Below, one piece after another: positions 63,095 to 64,000 of a stretch of 64,000 nt of DNA (position 1 is the stretch's first letter; each line of letters starts with the position of its first letter). The stretch comes from Bacteroidota bacterium (lineage in GTDB: Bacteria; Bacteroidota; Bacteroidia; J057; JADKCL01): NCBI GenBank assembly GCA_016718825.1, contig JADKCL010000030.1:1-64000 (forward strand), written 5' to 3'. The translations under genes were made by a program, and so were the position numbers. A model generated the notes under the pieces. That model worked only from the letters and a program-made list of their open reading frames with translations. It was not told where the DNA came from and made no database searches.

Positions 63095-63620
63095 GCTTTT
63101 GGCTGCATTTGAGTCGGCCGTGCAGGAGCCCTTGGTTGGTACATTATCTGGTCAGGAACGCGTTTGGTTTTTGGTGTACGATCCTGCGGAGCAGCGGAAG
63201 ATCGATTTGCGCATGGGCGATTTCGAAATGGCAACGCGACGCGCCGGGAAAAGTTGGGTTGAGGTCTCGATGAAACGCACATTTCCCGAGTGGATGGCAG
63301 CCCATCCTTATCGAGATGCGTATTTTGCTGATCCAGAAGCTTTGGTGGATCAGCTGGAGGCAGAGTTTAAGGACTTTGCCATTCGAAGTATTCTGGATCA
63401 AATTCATGATCGCAAGACCGACGAAAATGTGTTAATTGCCATTCGTGATGTGGCGGCGCTCTTTGGTTTGGCAAGGCTTTCAGATATTTTGAAAGGTGCC
63501 TCCGGTGCCTTTACCGGACGGGTATTGGTCTTTTTCCCCGGGGAGTTTAGTCAAAATCAATACCGATTGCTCGATGCACGCGATGGTTGGAGCTATTTGG
63601 CGAGACCCATTACCGCTTAA
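63075..63620 (+). CDS. brxB: BREX system protein BrxB (DUF1788)
   Basis: 181 residues from ATG 63075. DUF1788-type: MKTRIDKLLAAFESAVQEPL, VWFLVYDPAEQRKIDLRMGDFEMATRRAGKSWVEVSMKRTF, LVVFFPGEF-like LVFFPGEFSQNQYRLLDARDGWSYLARPI. Role unresolved; needed for BREX defence in type 1 systems. Overlaps brxA by 20 bp; brxC begins 14 bp later, so all three are co-transcribed. Confidence 0.92.
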   Translation: MKTRIDKLLAAFESAVQEPLVGTLSGQERVWFLVYDPAEQRKIDLRMGDFEMATRRAGKSWVEVSMKRTFPEWMAAHPYRDAYFADPEALVDQLEAEFKDFAIRSILDQIHDRKTDENVLIAIRDVAALFGLARLSDILKGASGAFTGRVLVFFPGEFSQNQYRLLDARDGWSYLARPITA

Positions 63621-63634
63621 AAATGAATTGAATC

Positions 63635-64000
63635 GTGAACAACAGAGAACTATTCACACTCGATCCTCAAGACAAAAACCTTCTCAATGACGGCGTTGTC
63701 GAAATCAATACCACGCGTGACACGCAAGGGCTGAAAGTGATTCACCATGAGATCAAGACTTTTGTTTGCGAGGGCGAATATCAACGTGGCATTTTCCGCA
63801 TCCTCGATACCTACCTGAAGCACATCGATCAGCCCAAGCAACCAGCTGTTTGGGTGAGTGGCTTCTTTGGTAGCGGTAAATCTCATTTGGTAAAAATGTT
63901 GGGCTACCTATGGGAAGATTTTAAATTTCCCAACGGGGATACTGCACGCGCCATCAAGCCACTTCCAAGCGACGTCGGAGATTTGTTGGTAGAGCTCGGG
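63635..64000 (+). CDS. brxC: BREX system P-loop protein BrxC (N-terminal part, cut by window end)
   Basis: First 122 residues of a protein that is typically ~1200 residues in family. Start is GTG 63635; a stop two codons upstream and no ATG nearby force this choice. The Walker A motif is VSGFFGSGKSHLVKML (G76-K82-S83). BrxC/PglY is the large ATPase of BREX and is expected to be followed by pglX methyltransferase and pglZ. The window ends here, so completeness is unknown. Confidence 0.92.
   Translation, partial: MNNRELFTLDPQDKNLLNDGVVEINTTRDTQGLKVIHHEIKTFVCEGEYQRGIFRILDTYLKHIDQPKQPAVWVSGFFGSGKSHLVKMLGYLWEDFKFPNGDTARAIKPLPSDVGDLLVELG

Noticed and set aside
1..64000. tRNA and rRNA genes
   Set aside because: I read the intergenic regions for cloverleaf ends and rRNA landmarks and saw none; a tRNA scan could still find one I missed.

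Overview
The window looks like a Bacteroidota chromosome of moderate GC, probably from a Saprospiria/Chitinophagia-like lineage (lineage is inference). Evidence: several secreted proteins end in type IX secretion (T9SS) sorting domains; there are many lipoproteins, SprB, HYR and beta-propeller adhesin-like proteins; and start regions carry TAnnTTTG-like -7 elements. Housekeeping markers are metK, trmB, thiC with a TPP riboswitch, gyrB and nuoJKL.

Layout. 1-2650: three tandem units, each an IS200/REP-associated-type transposase between mirrored pairs of palindromes plus the 3' end of a neighbouring gene. 2839-5519: four paralogous secreted WG-repeat-like proteins in a tightly coupled operon, the source of those 3' ends. 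5832-17327: PLP dehydratase, secreted phosphatase, HTH/nucleotidyltransferase pair, beta-lactamase-family hydrolase, outer-membrane and lipoproteins, and a frameshifted FAD oxidoreductase. 17498-24688: the most unusual accessory region. Three unrelated predicted enzymes (permuted papain-like protein, lysozyme-like protein, HExxH metallopeptidase) carry the same short N-terminal motif, G-K/Q-S/T-M-x-P-P-x-F-x-L-x-A. Two are followed by small exported proteins that could be immunity partners. metK and trmB sit inside this region.

24842-34834: a carboxymuconolactone-decarboxylase-like gene coupled to arsS, a Bro-N protein, a PHB-depolymerase-like lipoprotein, a sterol-reductase-like membrane protein, a HigBA toxin-antitoxin pair preceded by a higA fragment, then TPP riboswitch-thiC and a TPR protein. 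34869-47396: a helical protein of unknown role, gyrB, envelope proteins, a large AsmA-like protein, a MazF-like gene translationally coupled to a helical partner, and nuoJKL without the rest of complex I. 47602-61301: surface and secreted proteins (two phosphodiester-glycosidase-like, HYR/LamG, SUMF1-like, beta-propeller, glycine-rich/SprB).

61302-64000: a repeat-rich stretch with a REP-like nested hairpin and 22-nt tandem repeats leads into the first three genes of a BREX phage-defence locus (brxA, brxB, brxC). brxC runs off the window end, so the BREX type and completeness cannot be judged here.
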